Positions 24,945-39,000 of a DNA stretch of 64,000 nt are shown here, one piece after another. Location: assembly GCF_051401765.1 (NCBI RefSeq), contig NC_135064.1:26386001-26450000 (forward strand), given 5' to 3'. Position 1 is the first letter of the stretch. Each line of letters opens with the position of its first letter. Source of the stretch: Calliopsis andreniformis (taxonomy: Eukaryota > Arthropoda > Insecta > Hymenoptera > Andrenidae). The translations under genes and the position numbers were made by a program. The notes beneath the pieces are model-generated. The model had not been told where the DNA came from and did no database searches. It was given only the letters and a program-made list of their open reading frames with translations.

Positions 24945-27900
24945 CTGCAAAAGAAAAAAGAATTGAGGATTTTTTAGATGGAAGGAAAATTCGATTATTT
25001 CTAGTAACTGAATTAGAAGCGTAGATGCAATTATTTTTAAATTCTATGTTAGATACTATTAATTCCGAAATATTCATACAGTGTATCTAAGCTTTAAAGC
25101 GAAATGGTGGAATAATTTGAGTCAACGATTCAATAAGACCATCGTCGCTTAACTCTAGGAACAATCTGCGATCACAATCGTCGGAATCACATTCACGGTC
25201 AGTAGACATTGCAGGCAATTTTGATAATACCGTTCAATTACGTGATCACGCTATTCATCTTTAGAGATAATTCATCGAACCCACGTTGAAAGACTCGTTG
25301 TTGGCCGAGTGTAAAGAAAACGCAAGTTTATTTCTACTCAGCGGAGGTGTTTCCGTTCCACGGTGTAACTTTGCTTTCCCCATTGAAGGCTCAACTTTTT
25401 CTCAACTATTACGCACAAAAATGCCATTTAAAGTCTTCTTTCTTCACAGAATTCCATATTAAAACGAATTCTATTATCCGCTAAGTTTCCCATATCTATA
25501 TTCAGTTTTACTGACTAGTTGCAGAGAAGTGTTCAGACCTTCACCAAAGACCACAGCTCAAAGTCTAGTGCCCCTTTGAAATTCTACAATAAAGAACTCT
25601 CAATTTACCACAGAACTACAAAATGTTTCCAAGCAATATGCGTTTGTATAAACGGAGAGGCCTTGCAAAACATATTGTAGCGAAGGTATTAAAGCATAGC
25701 GTGGTAGAAGGGAAATAACCGCGATTTTTCTGCCGTTCAAGGAACGTCGAGTCACAGTTCACGAATTTCGCGAATTCGCCAATTCCATTGAGTCGAATTG
25801 CAATAATACGGGAATGTGGGACCGGAGGGGGCCACGCCTTTCCCTCGTGGAACAGTCGGTGAACGGTCGACAAACATTCACGGGTCACTGGAGTACCACA
25901 ACTCAGAGTAATGACTTGCAACCGAGTAACAAACGGCGCGCTCACGTTTCTGCATTCGCTCGATTCATGGGCCGCCTGCAACGGTGCATTGCTGCGTCGC
26001 GCGCCTTCGTTTCGCGGAAGTAACGCGTCGGCTCGCGGTTCGATGTTTCCGACACAAACCTGAATTTATGATCGCAGGTTGCTCTTCGACTTCCCTCTGT
26101 TATATCCACGCTGGGTGGAAACGGAAGTCGAAGCCAGTCATGTACGTAAAAGTTAATTACCAAGAATTTTGGACCTCCCTTGGATTAATTATAATTGTAT
26201 CGTGCAGAAATACTGTCGGAAGTTAAGGAATGGTAGTTGTTTGTAAATCAGGGGAATGAGTCTGCTTTCTTGGAGAGAATTTTTCTTCGATATTAGTTAA
26301 AGAAAGTGAATGATTTATGAGTAGAAATGTATGTAAATTGTAGAAGTGTTATACAATCATCTAAGTAAGGAGTTCGCTCGAATTAAGGGGCCTAGATAAG
26401 AGATTGAAGTCGTGACTTTACGCATACGTAAGAGCAACAGATAGTGTTGAGCGTGTTTTTTATTCTCTGATAACTCTTCCATTCACCAGGAGTTTCTAAT
26501 CACGTCGAGTAATATAGTAGACAGAATATTCAGTACTTAAATTCTTATTTATTTGTTCTCGCAGAACATCACTTCTATTACCATCACCCTATTTCAATAC
26601 TCTATTTCCAGGATCTCCATTAATTCTACAGATTTCCAGCTTCTCGTAAATGTTAAACTTCTCAAGCTAGAAACGTCCCCTCGAACCACCGAGCACACTG
26701 ATAACACAGCACGAGCTAAAAGACTACCTTTCTCCCAGTTTCCGTCGTCGCCGCGAGCCTGCTCGACGATAATTGTTCACCAGAGTTTCTCGTCGCTCCT
26801 CCAACAGCTATAATCCACCCGCCACACTGGCTAACGCGCTTCTTCCGACTGTTATTTCAAAGTGACCGGCACTATCTTCTGGCTATCGTACTCTTCGATG
26901 AGACTTCTCGCCGTGAGTGCGAGCGATTTCTCTCCGCGCGGCTTTTAATCCACGAAAAAGCAACGTGACGGAATCGAGAAATTCCTTCGCGGAGATATCG
27001 TTCGAGGAGTCGACCGTTTAATCGTGCTTGCGCCTGCTCGATTCATTCTCGCGGCGTTCGCGTTGATAATAATTAATCTAATCCGCGAGCCTCGGCGGCC
27101 AGCACTGTTCGATCGAGGAAGCTTCACTCGGCGTTTTACTTTCTCCAGCTAGCAATGACTTTGAACGAGCGTCCAGTAATCGACGTCACACGTGGCGAGC
27201 GACGAAACGATGGAAATCGCGTCAGCTGGTGGATTTCCGCCCCGTTTCCGCGTATCAGGAAGACACGTCGCGCGGCAACACCTTTCGCGGGCTTCTGGTG
27301 TAGATCCAGAAGCGACCTCGCTGCTTTTTCACCGAGATCGCGCTTCGACAGGCCGTCCCAATTTACGCGCACTTTTTCCGCGAAGCTGTTCATTAGGAAA
27401 CTGGTCGAACACGCTGGTCGAAGCTGGCGAGCAGCCGGCCCAGCCGGCATGGTACACGTGACTGGCCGGTTTTCATCACCTTTCTCAGTGCAGCGGGCCC
27501 CTCAAGGACGCTCGTTCGGAAAGGTGGAGCCATTTCCAGAGCCAGTCGCGCTCGGTGGTCCTCGCGTTGCTGGAAAGGAGGAAGTTGTTCGGCGAAAAGT
27601 TTCGTACGATTAACGAGATCGCGATTGCGCCTTTCCTTCGTCGGATCGCTATCTTCCCCTGCGTCGATTATTTTGGCACGATCGACGTAGGAACACAGGC
27701 AGCTCGCGCACGAAACGAAAAACGATGGCGAAACGAAAGCTTTCACTTTAGCGGCACGCGCGCTCCTGGCTTTTTTACTCATGGGGTTTAAGTGACAAAA
27801 AGACGGGATCGGAGTTGCTTCCGGTTCAGATAGCAGCAGATACTTTGTTGCGATGATGGAAAGGTTTTTGCTTCAGCGGAGACAATGCTGTGTCGCGCCT

Positions 27901-30900
27901 TCTGGGTTTTTTTCAGATGTTTAGTGGCTTTTAGTTGGGTCAAGGAAGTTGTTGCTTTGAGCTGAGAGGAGTTTCTTTACAGAGTTGTTTCGTAATGAAT
28001 GAAGAAGTGATTTGATAGAGTCTCAAGACTTAGATCGAAGTTTCCACCTTCTTATCTAGTACCATACACAGGGTTATCTCTAAAAAATTATTACAATCAT
28101 CATATTCAACCGTTTTTTAGATTTCAGAAACCGGTTCCATATGATATATTCCAGTCTTGAACAAAAAACCGTCATTATCGATCCAAAAACATATTTTGGT
28201 GCAGCGCACCTCGTTTTGATCTCGTTTTATATTAATCTTTGAAAGTCCTTGACGTGCTGCTCTATTTTCGTACCTCCAAGGGATCGATCCGTCTGGGATG
28301 TATGGAATATTGCAAGATAGTCGAGTATTATTTGGTCTGGTATGTTCCGCAAGATAGAGCGTTGATTTTTCGTGATATGACGTAAGAAGAATGATCCCCC
28401 TGGCGTGGCAGGTGCCGTTACGCTATCGTTGCGACTAGACCTGCCATAATATCACTTCTCGAAGCGAGATTTTCTGGTCGTGCTGTCGTGCTCGTAGATC
28501 GAGGCGATTTCGTTCAAAGTAGAACGAAAAAAGGTTACGTACTTGCTCACAGTGAACGCGTGAATGTTATACAGTTGCTGTTGTATCGCCAGTAGCCTTT
28601 GCAAGAACTATTACTATGCTCAGCTTCAGAGAAAAAGCCTGTGGAAGGTGTTCGATAAGAGATGGGAGAAAAATTGAGGCATAGTTTTGTACGGAAGGTT
28701 GATTCTTCACAAACATTTAAAATTGTATTCTGAAAACTTTGCAATCTTTGCAATTACGAGGGTGACTGTAAGCGAATCTTAAGTTTAAATTCTAATGTAC
28801 CCAATAAAAAGAATTGCATCATAAAATAGTGCATTCAGCTTCTGGAATGCAATTTAAGTGTCGGGACATGCATTTTTATATTATTCACTTATCGGTACAT
28901 TTGCCTTATATCTTGTTTATCCACTATCTATTAAACCCAGCCAAGCCCCGTGATGCCCAGACAATAAACCAAATGGGGACAAATGAAAATGCGCGTCGCG
29001 TGTGACAGAGCACAAAAAGCGCACTAAATTGGTCATTACGCGAGCCAATTGAACGGGGGTTGAATTAAATAGACTTCAAACACGAATTAACGCGGCTGGT
29101 AATAAAATTGGAGCCATTGAACCGACAGTGGCGGCGAGCAACTCTTTTCTTCTCAGAGCAGCTCGTTCTGCTACGAAGGCTTCAATGCAGATTGCCAAAA
29201 TCGCTTCGAGCGTTCTACGAAACTGTATCGGCGAGTCAGAGCGATGATTTCAGAGGTGAAAGGCTATGAATGGTCCAGAAGCTGCGTTCCATCGCCGACT
29301 TATTGATTCGATATCGGCTGTTCGATCAGTTCGGGCGATCCTTTGAGAAGTTGCGGGCTCCTTTTCGGGCAACCATTGCACCATTTCTGCGTTGCCTCGC
29401 GTAAGAGCCCACGTGTATCCACCCGTTGTTATCCAATTGAGTTTACACTTTCAGCTACTTTCCTTTTTGTTTCGCGTTGTGCTCGGTGAGCAGCATTAAT
29501 TCCTTAACGCCGCGCTAATGCCCCCGAGCAACTTTCGGTGCGTCACTCGTTTAGGATATGCTTCCTGTTATGACAGAGAGTTCTCTGCTGTCGGTTCTGC
29601 CATTTGGTCGAGATTGGGTGCTGCAAGCGCTGGTGAATCAGGTTTTCTTCCATATTCATGATCCCTTTGGAAGATAGCTCTTAATGGATGATTTATGCAA
29701 TGAGGACGATCCTTCAATACGGAAGATGAGTCATCTATATGCAATTAGTAGATGAGATTGTATCTTAAGATTAGGTAGAAATTATCTAAAAGGCTAATCA
29801 ATAGTCGAGGGAAACCTCCAGCTACTGACTGACAGTCCGCTGTACTAAAGACAGTTTTTTGCCTTTTCCTCTTCTCCTTTGTTCTTCTAAATTAATCACG
29901 TGTCATTCCCATGATATTTATGTATCATTCATCTGCACTCACTTTCTCCCATTCATGTGAGTACTTTTTATACCACGTGCGTCACAGGTGGCCATAAGTT
30001 CGCGTTCCTGCTTAAGAAACAGACAGGTTTTCAACCTTGTCCCATGGAGTGGAAATCCTTAAATTTTGTCTATGCTCGAATTTTCAGTTCTCCGCGTAAT
30101 TCGTAGCCTCGTGTTTACGTAACGGGTCGGTGAAAGCTAAAGTCAGCGTGCAGTTCGGCTTATCTTTGCCGTTCAAAAATCTACAGCCACTTATCTACTT
30201 CCTTCGTGTAGAAGTTCATTCAGACACTTTTCTCACGCGATGTGCGTCGCTTGAATCTTTGCAGCCGAAAGGGATGTTTACCTAGCCTACATATGATGTT
30301 TCTTCTTCCATTCCTGCAGTTGGGATATTCGAGTCGAATCAATTGGCACCGTGGCGCGTTAATTTGCCTTCAGATAAACTTATCAGCAACCCCATTAGTA
30401 CTACAGCAGATTCCTCAATATCGCCGCGAGGCAAAGTTATCAGTGATGAGGTTGCAGTCTCTGACTGACGAGTAGCAGCGACCATAGTGGAACACCTTGG
30501 CATTGACCGGCTTGCTCTGCAAGGCAACTCGCTTGCATAATATGCTCGTCTCGTTCATCCCGAGACTCTGCTGGATTATACTCCTCTCCTCGACGACCGC
30601 AACTCTCGTCGTAGTAGCGTTACGTGCAAGAACGCGATCGGTTTCTTTACTTCTTTTGTCGTTGAAGAGCTCTTCGAGTACATAATTACATGGCAAATTT
30701 TAAAAGCTATTAGTAACTCACAATAAAAAGTTAATACACGGGGTGTATAAGATATTCAAAAAGTCATGGTGAAGAGTTTTATGTTGATCGATTTCGCTTA
30801 TGGAGTTGGAGTCTAGAAATTTAAATAAATGAACAGGCATTGAAAATTCTAAATTTCGAATGTTTAGAAAATTTGGTATTCTGGAGATCTACTCATAACT

Positions 30901-33900
30901 ATAATTCAGGATGAAGATACCGAATGTTTTCTGGGTTGAAAGGTTCCATCAGAATGAGTTGCTTCGAAAGAATCATCTCAATAATATAAATAATCGAAAG
31001 AGCAACTTGTCGAGAGTGGACGTTTGTCGAAAATCGTAAATATATTATGCAGAGATATAGGAATGCATGCGGCATACGCTCGGCCAATACCGGTTTACGT
31101 TTTTGTTGCGATTGTAAAAGCCTGTAGATACTGGTCTGACAAGGTTAACGGCCCAATTTTTTCTTCGCAAAAATTGTCATCCTTCGAGGCCTTCTTGCAA
31201 ACACATGTATTCCTTCTCCATAAGATATATTACAAACACAAAGACAAAATGAACCTGAAAATACTTCCAGGTTTTCGGCCCTCTAGTCCACTTGAAGTTA
31301 CACTTATTACGTTACCCTGTATATTTTTAGCAGAAATAAAATTCTTGTGCGTCATAAGACCAGGTTCAGCAGAAACTGTGGTGCAGTAAGTAATTCGTAC
31401 GATAAATACGTCGTCGCTAATTTCATAAGCACGTCCGCGAACGATTTTCCGTTCCCGTTCTCGCACTCGTTTACCTTCGCGGTGAAACGAGCATACAGGG
31501 ATAAAACAAGAATCAGGCAGCATATTTTAAGAAAGAACCGATTCTAAAGGATGACCTCCCTCGCGGTGTCCTACTTCTAGAATAATCGTCTCGATAAGAA
31601 ACGTCCATTCTAGGGAAAAATCGAAATTCCTCAATTAGCCGCCACCTTCCAATTATCCGCTGATCAGCCGCTCCTCCAGCGATTTTTTAACATCTAATAA
31701 ACCTTGTTTCCATCGAGGTCTGTCCACAGACGCTGAAACAGCTCCTTATGGAACTCAGATCGGCCCTGGTTGGTCTCGAACCTCGTAACGATTCGTCACC
31801 TGAACTGTTAATGAACAATTCTGTTCGCGCTTCGCTCCACTTTCCCGTTCTCGTTCGTCGATCGTTTATTCGCCTCGAATTAAACAAGCTCTGTCGATGA
31901 ATCACGGTTGGATTGCTAGATCTTAGCGTTTACACGGTCATTCTCGCCGATTCGAGTTTTTTTCTAACGATCCTCCTACGTTGCGTTTCACATCGAACCA
32001 CAGATTCCCACGCTTTAGTAGACCCTCTTGAGGTGGTTGCATATCGCGCGTTCTGATAGGCGTAATTAAGGACTGGCGTGGATGAGAGGGAAAGCCGAGC
32101 GAGACGAAGGTTACGCCAAGGTCTATGGTTTTCATTTTTGCTTCTCGCTGCTGCTCTCGTTGGTTTTGCACTCCAGATTGCAACGGCAGTTTATTCGCAA
32201 TCTCGTCAAGCAATCGTTGATCCGTCGTTTGTAGGCTAGATATCGGTTTAACCTTTTAAGTGCCGCGTTTCTTGACCAGTAATGCTTGCGGAGTATTTAT
32301 AATTGCATATTTGAAGAGGAGTAAAGGCAAACTACATTTCATTCATAGCAGACGCTAATGATATGTTTTATTAGTTTCTAGCAGCGTTAATATTCAATTC
32401 TTGAGGTGAATGTATTTTGCTCTCGTTTTGCTCAGTACTAATGAGCTGAGTCTCTTAATTAGTTCAAGAACTATAAAGTTAGCGTTAAATTATATTTTCT
32501 GCGGTCGATGATGTCCTTGGAATATCGCTTGTTCCATCTGCAGTCTCAGTCTTCAGTCTAAACTCGTTCCACATAAATCCTCTGTTACTTTATTAACATT
32601 GTTCTCGTTTTTGCCAGATCGCTCCGAACGACCTCTCACACGAAGGCCACTGTTAGAGTTTCTCCAAAAACGATCACCTCGATGACTACAGCCGTTTCAA
32701 GAGTCTCTAACAGATCTAATTTGAAATTCCAGTTGTTGGGAAATTCGTGTTCGACCCTGTTCTCGATGATAAACCGTTTACAGTTACGAGATAGACGATT
32801 TGTGTAGCTAGACACGCGACTGACGTGCCGCTTTCTCTGTGCGGTTATGATTTTTTTCCCCCTAGTCGCAGGACGTAAAGAGCAACTTGCGTAAGTTGAT
32901 AAGTGGCTGCGGTTCCGGCCGCTTCAATTGCGACGCGATCGATCCTAGTCGGTGTCAGTGTTCGACTTTTCTCACTTGCTTCTTCCATAACCTGAAGTGC
33001 CCAGAAATCGACACTGACCCAGTTATTGTCACTGTCTATAAATTTAACTTAAAATTAAGGTTCCAGTTTGAGATTTGCTAGCTTCAAAGTTACAAAAATT
33101 CGCCATTGTGACGATACGCCTATATTATGTATGCCATATGAATTTTTGGTGAGCAATTGGCTAGGTTTCGTAAACTATCGTTTACTGGGTACCTTACCCT
33201 AACTCAGAGGAGTCCTTCAAAGAAATTGGATTTCTAGATCCTCGTGATTTGCCTTGACGTGTCGAGCGCTTTTAGATCTGTCGAAGCAAGGACAGCATTG
33301 CTCAACATAGTGTCTGCAGAGTTGACAGTGGCAATAATCGCGAAATGGGCACAGCTGTTTGTCACAATTTCCTTTAATTGCTCCATGATCGGTGTGCCAT
33401 CGCTTGATATGTTTTGCTCGAGGGTAGAAAAAGGAACGAACGTTCGCTGGTGTGATGAGAAGCTAATTGCGTGTCTGTTGTAGACGCACAGTGTTAAGAT
33501 TGAATTGCTGCATATGAAATTGGCGTCTGGAAGTAGAGTGGTATTTTTTGTTTTCGTTGAAAAGCATTCGCTTTTATTGGGTAATCTTGCTGATCAGTGT
33601 TAACTAGACATTGCCAGGAAGTATGGATAGAATATGATAATTGCATTGATCAATCGCTTGGGTAGATTTGATGAGTCTGACTCATGCGTTTCGTATGCCA
33701 TAGAGCAGTTTATTAAACTAGAATCATGTATAATAATATACCATAGGTTGAAAGTTAACAAGATGTAAATTGAATTATTTTTTTTATGATTCTGATATTA
33801 GGAAATAGCATAGCGATTAAACATAAAATGGTGATTTCTCATGCACCAACCTAACGGTAATATTGATTTGTACAATTATCTTCGAAAGTTCAGTAAACTT

Positions 33901-35735
33901 CTTGATATGATCGTCTAAACTAGCCTACAGATCTATTAAAACCATCAAACCTTTTGCATTTACTACATCGAATTCTCTGTAGACAACAATAACCTTCTTA
34001 TAACATCACAAAAATAAATCTCAAGCCTCTCATCGAAGGTATCTCTCAATTTAACATCGATTAAAAGTCACAAAACCAAATCAGTCGTTTTTGCCCCAAT
34101 TTTTTGTCATTGCAAGATATGTCAAAGTGAAAGTGCCAGTTACCAGTGAATAGGAAACACGGCGACGTCGCGTCGTTACTGCGTTAATGACAAATCTAGG
34201 GTAATTAAACGAAGTCAGGAACAAGGTAGTACATATGTATCTATAGGATACGCAGATCTGCCGGAAATCTTAACTTTCGCAAACTGACCGGATACTGGTA
34301 ACGACCGACGTGCGTGTGAGAACGAGTGGATCATTGACAGTAGAATAAGCAGTTTTTATCTCCAGAACGATTCCATAGATTTTCCACGATGAACGGTAGA
34401 AGCGTTCCTTCCGCGTTGGGGGATCCGGAGAAACGTTTCCCCTATGCTCGTAATCCTCCCTCTGGGCATGAACAATAATAATCTACATCCTGTCTGTGAC
34501 AGATTCGAAGATTACAGCAAGTACTTCTCATAAGCGTTTTATGGCGTTTCAATTGATTTACCAGTGTTATAAAATAGAATCTCTATTATCGAGATGTTGA
34601 TTAATAGAAGAATCGTTCACCTGGTGCTCAGGTGCAATTTGTGGCACTAGAATGCTGAATATTACTAGGTTTTATTTAAATCTTTTTGTTTGGACAGAAC
34701 CATTAGAATAGGAAAAATTACTGGTACGATTATTTTTTACGTATGTTTTACATCTTTTAACGTTATTTTTTACTATTCTCTTAATATTTTCTACTCAAAT
34801 CTATTTTAGTAGCTATTACAATCATATTAGTAGCAGTATATCGTATGAATTTTATTTCGATAGTTATAAGAATTGAAGTGCTCTACTCCAGTAGCGATTG
34901 CAATAATACTACCAGTATATTCCAGAATTGCCGACTATAATCCAATAGTAATCAAACGCAGCCAATGAAATGATATTAACAACAGCGGAATTCAGTAGTT
35001 GCTACAGTATTTCCGATCTAAATGTCACAAGTTGTACAGGAACATTTCACATATTCGATTTGTGAAAGCTTCGCCACGGAATAATATCAGCCATAGTAAG
35101 TTCATTGATCATTCATTATTCGAGTCCCTCGATCCGGTTCCCTTCTATCATTATGCCCGATTGCAGCGCGATCGAGTGCCTTCGTTCCATCGACAGGATT
35201 TTTCAACTGCCGCGGTAATTGCACGCTCCCGCGTGAAGAAAAGTTCGCGCTATAAATATTCATGCCGGAAAATGCAAGGACTCCTCGATCATTCGCGCCT
35301 TCCCCGCGATCTCGAGGGGACACGTGAACCGCTACGAGACCGATGATTCACAGGAGCCCAGGCATATCCGTTATATAAATTCCTCGAGCACCTCTGGTCG
35401 CTCGTACGCGAGTGAAAAGCGTAAATCGAACAACAGATCTGAATAACAGGAAACGCGCGTACTTTCCCATTAACTCGCGCCTGGTTATCGTGATTCCTGG
35501 TAATTTTCTTCTTACTCGGAAAACGACGTCGGCGTCGGTTGAGCGAGCGCGCGCGTCAACTCCTTCGATCACGAAACGGCACGTCAGAGATAGTAATTGT
35601 GCTCCGCTGACAAGAAGAGCCCTGGCACAGATGCAGCTCTTCTCGTCAGTGGAGCACTAGAGATATTCCGTTTTCCCTGAACACTTATCTCCCACAATGT
35701 TCACCGAGCGAAGCTTGAATGAAAAGGAGACTCAC
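24945..35735. other. Inferred 10.8-kb 5'UTR intron of the nested gene, within the NAA15 intron
   Basis: No protein-coding exon is recognisable on either strand. The sequence alternates AT-rich stretches with a CpG-rich island at about 26.7-27.8 kb. Open frames there (27155-27613 +, 27393-27782 -) have arginine-rich composition typical of GC-rich non-coding DNA and no splice context. I see no transposon with clear ends. Confidence 0.5.
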
Positions 35736-35985
35736 GATCCTCCAAGTTCCACGCTCGACTGTGTCCCCTGTTGCAGCTCCTTCCTTGAGTACGCGTGCTA
35801 CTGTGCGCTCGGACGCGTGTCCGCGGCTCCAGGCACATGTAATCTCTTCTCGCGGTTCAGTCGATGAGAAAGCCTGACGACGGCTCCGTTTCACCGCGAG
35901 ACCATAGCATAAGAGCGCGACGAAACCAGTTCGTCCCCTGTCTTCTCCACTCACTGCACTTGGGACGACGACGAGCAAACGAGCT
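35736..35985 (-). other. Candidate untranslated first exon of the nested gene
   Basis: A minus-strand TATA box lies just upstream (36013-36007), and a perfect GTGAGT donor follows at 35735 (GGATC|GTGAGT). The only strong partner acceptor tied to a start codon on this strand is at 24945. The exact 5' end is unknown, with transcription expected near 35.98 kb. This is inference from signals, not from coding content. Confidence 0.4.
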
Positions 35986-36006
35986 TGCCTCCGCGTGACC
36001 GCAGAT

Positions 36007-36013
36007 CTTTATA
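36007..36013 (-). promoter_or_regulatory. TATA-box candidate (TATAAAG) for the nested gene
   Basis: TATAAAG on the minus strand sits at the edge of a CpG-rich island (about 35.7-36.4 kb). TATA promoters are common among regulated secreted and cuticle-type genes and rare at housekeeping genes. The assignment to the nested gene rests on the donor at 35735. Confidence 0.4.
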
Positions 36014-39000
36014 TCGGGTGGATCCTACTGGCCCTGCGCCAGTGTCCCACTCTCTGACACGCGTCGCGACGCACACCGACCCTCCCGAACTGTCGACCAC
36101 AGCACGCTGTGCGTACGACTCCAGCCGCGAGAACGTGCGAGCGTGTTACTCGCGCCAAGGGACACACCGGTCCGCTCTGTCTGTCGTTTGTGTCGCGAGG
36201 CTCTCCTACGACTGCCAGACCACTCGCCTTGTCCCGCTCGCACACGCCTCGCACACCCTTCCTTCTCGCGGCCGATCGGCCCCGCTGTTCCGCTCCCTCC
36301 ACTGGCTGGAATCGCTCCTCGATGGACGTGGACGAAGTGGTCTTGAGCGATCGCGGGGAAACTGTGATTTTCCGCCTCCCCCGCCTACTCCTACGCGTCA
36401 ACTGGTCTGGACGGCTTGTTGGGTTCTTGGGTTATTGTTGATTGATGTGTGGCGCAGCATCGGTGTGGGAGTTGGTTCTTGCTGGGTTCATGGGCCTGGG
36501 TGATGGGGAAGGCTGCTGTTAAGCACTTTGTAATCACGTGCTAATGTTTAACGATGTTCGTTAATGGGGTTTTTTTTAGAGGGAACTGTGTTGAAGAGGT
36601 TTAGAGTTTCATTATAGCTGTGAATAGTGAGGATAGATGTATAGGCCTTGGAGAAGGTTTGAAGAAAAGGTTATTTTGGGGCACTCTGGTTGCGTGTGTG
36701 TTGTTTGTTCTGTTATACAGTTTTTTGAGGACAGTGTCGAGAGAAGGATTAGAAGGGGATTAGGCGAAGTCTAAGGGAAGAATCTAGGGACTGAAGAAAT
36801 AGAAAAAGGGTCTTGTTGGACCCCTATGTCTTCTCTGTTATCCAGTTCCCTCATATTTTCTAGGGACTAGGGAATCTCCTAGGGGATGTATGAAAAAATG
36901 GAAGTCTTGGTGGCATAAGGTAACGAGTTTAACATACAGAGAAGTAGATGCAAGGGCCAAATAGTAATATCGTCATAATATTCGTATGGCACTTAAAAAT
37001 ATGTAGCCTGAAAAAGCCTAGGCTACCGTTAATTGCATCCACCCATATAAAAAGCTATTCGTGAAAGCCTCAAGAATCATGGAGCAGTCTGATTTAATAG
37101 CTTCATACTTACATGGTTTTTAATGCCCTTCGCGCGCTTCAAGATTGAGTCATTAATAAGCGGATTTAATTCAACGATGTCGAGCAACATATATAAAAAC
37201 AATTTTTAATAAACTATCCTGTTTAAAAAATCTTCATATTTTATAATTCTGTAAGGAGATGTGTCAGTTCATTTTATGCTCTAAGTTTTGTGACCATTAA
37301 GATTAGATATGCCTCTAGAATATTACTGCGCTTAAAGGGTCAATCTCAGTAAAAATGTTCGTTTTTGTCAACAAAAAACTGAAAGTCTAATAAACCCAAT
37401 TAGGCCCATAGATACTAATTGCCAGCAAAAGTTAACTAACAGATTCGTTCAGCCGATACAACAATTGAACTTACCACTTTGCTGGTACACTTACAATACT
37501 TATATAATACAGCGCGAATAGTCGCGATTATTTTGATATGGGAGCGCAAACTGATGTAACAAGCGGAGAGACGGAAACGGATATGGAAAAACCTGCTTTT
37601 TACCCGACGACGGTGACTCTATAAAAAAGGTATTCACTGACAGTTCTTCGTTGCACTTGCTTGTCACTTAATCTCGATGCTATCCCTCGCGCCTCGTCGC
37701 CTCGTCGCCTCTGGTGCATTTTTATTGGCGATTCGTTGGGAACGATCTCGTTACTTGGCGACACGCTCACGACATATTCTCCCTTTTTTACTCGCCGCTG
37801 TTTGCACCATAGCCTTACGCGGCCAGTTAGGTGTGTCGTTTTATACAGTGCAACTAGATGTCTCAATCGATTCCAAAGCGAATCGATGGACGGTGGAGCC
37901 GTGAAATCGCTGAACGATCTCTGCACGTAGGCTTATTAGACGAGTGACAAGCTATCGCTTTGGTAACGAGCCACGAAAACAGATATGTCGAACTCGCGAA
38001 CCATCGTGCCACTCAAAAATCATCTCGCGTGAACGCTTGCCCCGCTAGACGCATGTTAATTGACGTGGCCGCTGATTTGAGTTAATAATTATCGCGTGTT
38101 TGCACTTATTTCTTCCTCCTTGAAACTTCGAAAGCAGTAACCAGGGAATGCAAGAGTAAAAAGTGTATTGACACACTTTTGATGCAATAAGGCCAGTACA
38201 TTCCTTTAATTGTTTCTTTTAGTGCTGAGAAGGGAAATTAGGTGAAACTTCTTAGATGTGATGAGGCTCGAGACTTTCTTGACTTTTAATAGTTGGCATT
38301 TTTCCAAGAATTTTAATAATCCTTGAGAGAAACTTTGATGAAAAATAAAGTAAAAATAGTGTTTGAGTATGAAATTCCAGGCACAATGGGAATAAGTGAT
38401 TTATAGTAATAAATTGTCACAAATTGCCAAGTGTTTTTGTTCATAATCCTTAATTAAGGACCACATGCTCCAGGTTTACTCATCGCGGAATTATTCGCTG
38501 CATCTCATAGCAAGAAGGACCTTTCGAACTGCACGCTCATAAAGGAGCGCGCAAAAATGTTTCACGACGCTGGTCACGTGCGATAAACACGAACGTGCGC
38601 GGAAGTTTGGCCCACTTGTCGAGCCTGTCCACGAAATTTTCTTCGCCGCTGACTTGATAAGCATCGTTACCATCCTGCCAAACAATTCAGCTCTCGAAGC
38701 ATGTTGAGTAGGAGGAAACTTCAGCTGTCGAGACGGTCGCCTTTTTATTGCACCAGTTTCGCGTATTTCTACTACTTTATGCGACGTGGTACTGGGTGAG
38801 GCGCTTGAGACAATCCACCGAAATAATTTCCTTGCTTTTCGGGGAAACGTAGATGAAAATTGTTTAATTTAGAGAAGAATACTTGTCCTATCATGTTTTC
38901 TGAGAGATACCATCGCATTCCTTAGCCGCTTTATCGAGCTCTGCATATTTCTAAATCCTTGAAGATTCTTTATAGCATTCTGTATATCACGCCGAAATAG

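Noticed and set aside
27155..27782. 152-aa (+) and 129-aa (-) overlapping open frames
   Set aside because: Both strands are open at once with Arg-rich composition. No splice partners or family resemblance.
35985..36503. 172-aa plus-strand open frame in a CpG-rich island
   Set aside because: The translation has no recognisable motif, both strands are open because of high GC, and the region is better explained as a promoter island for the opposite strand.
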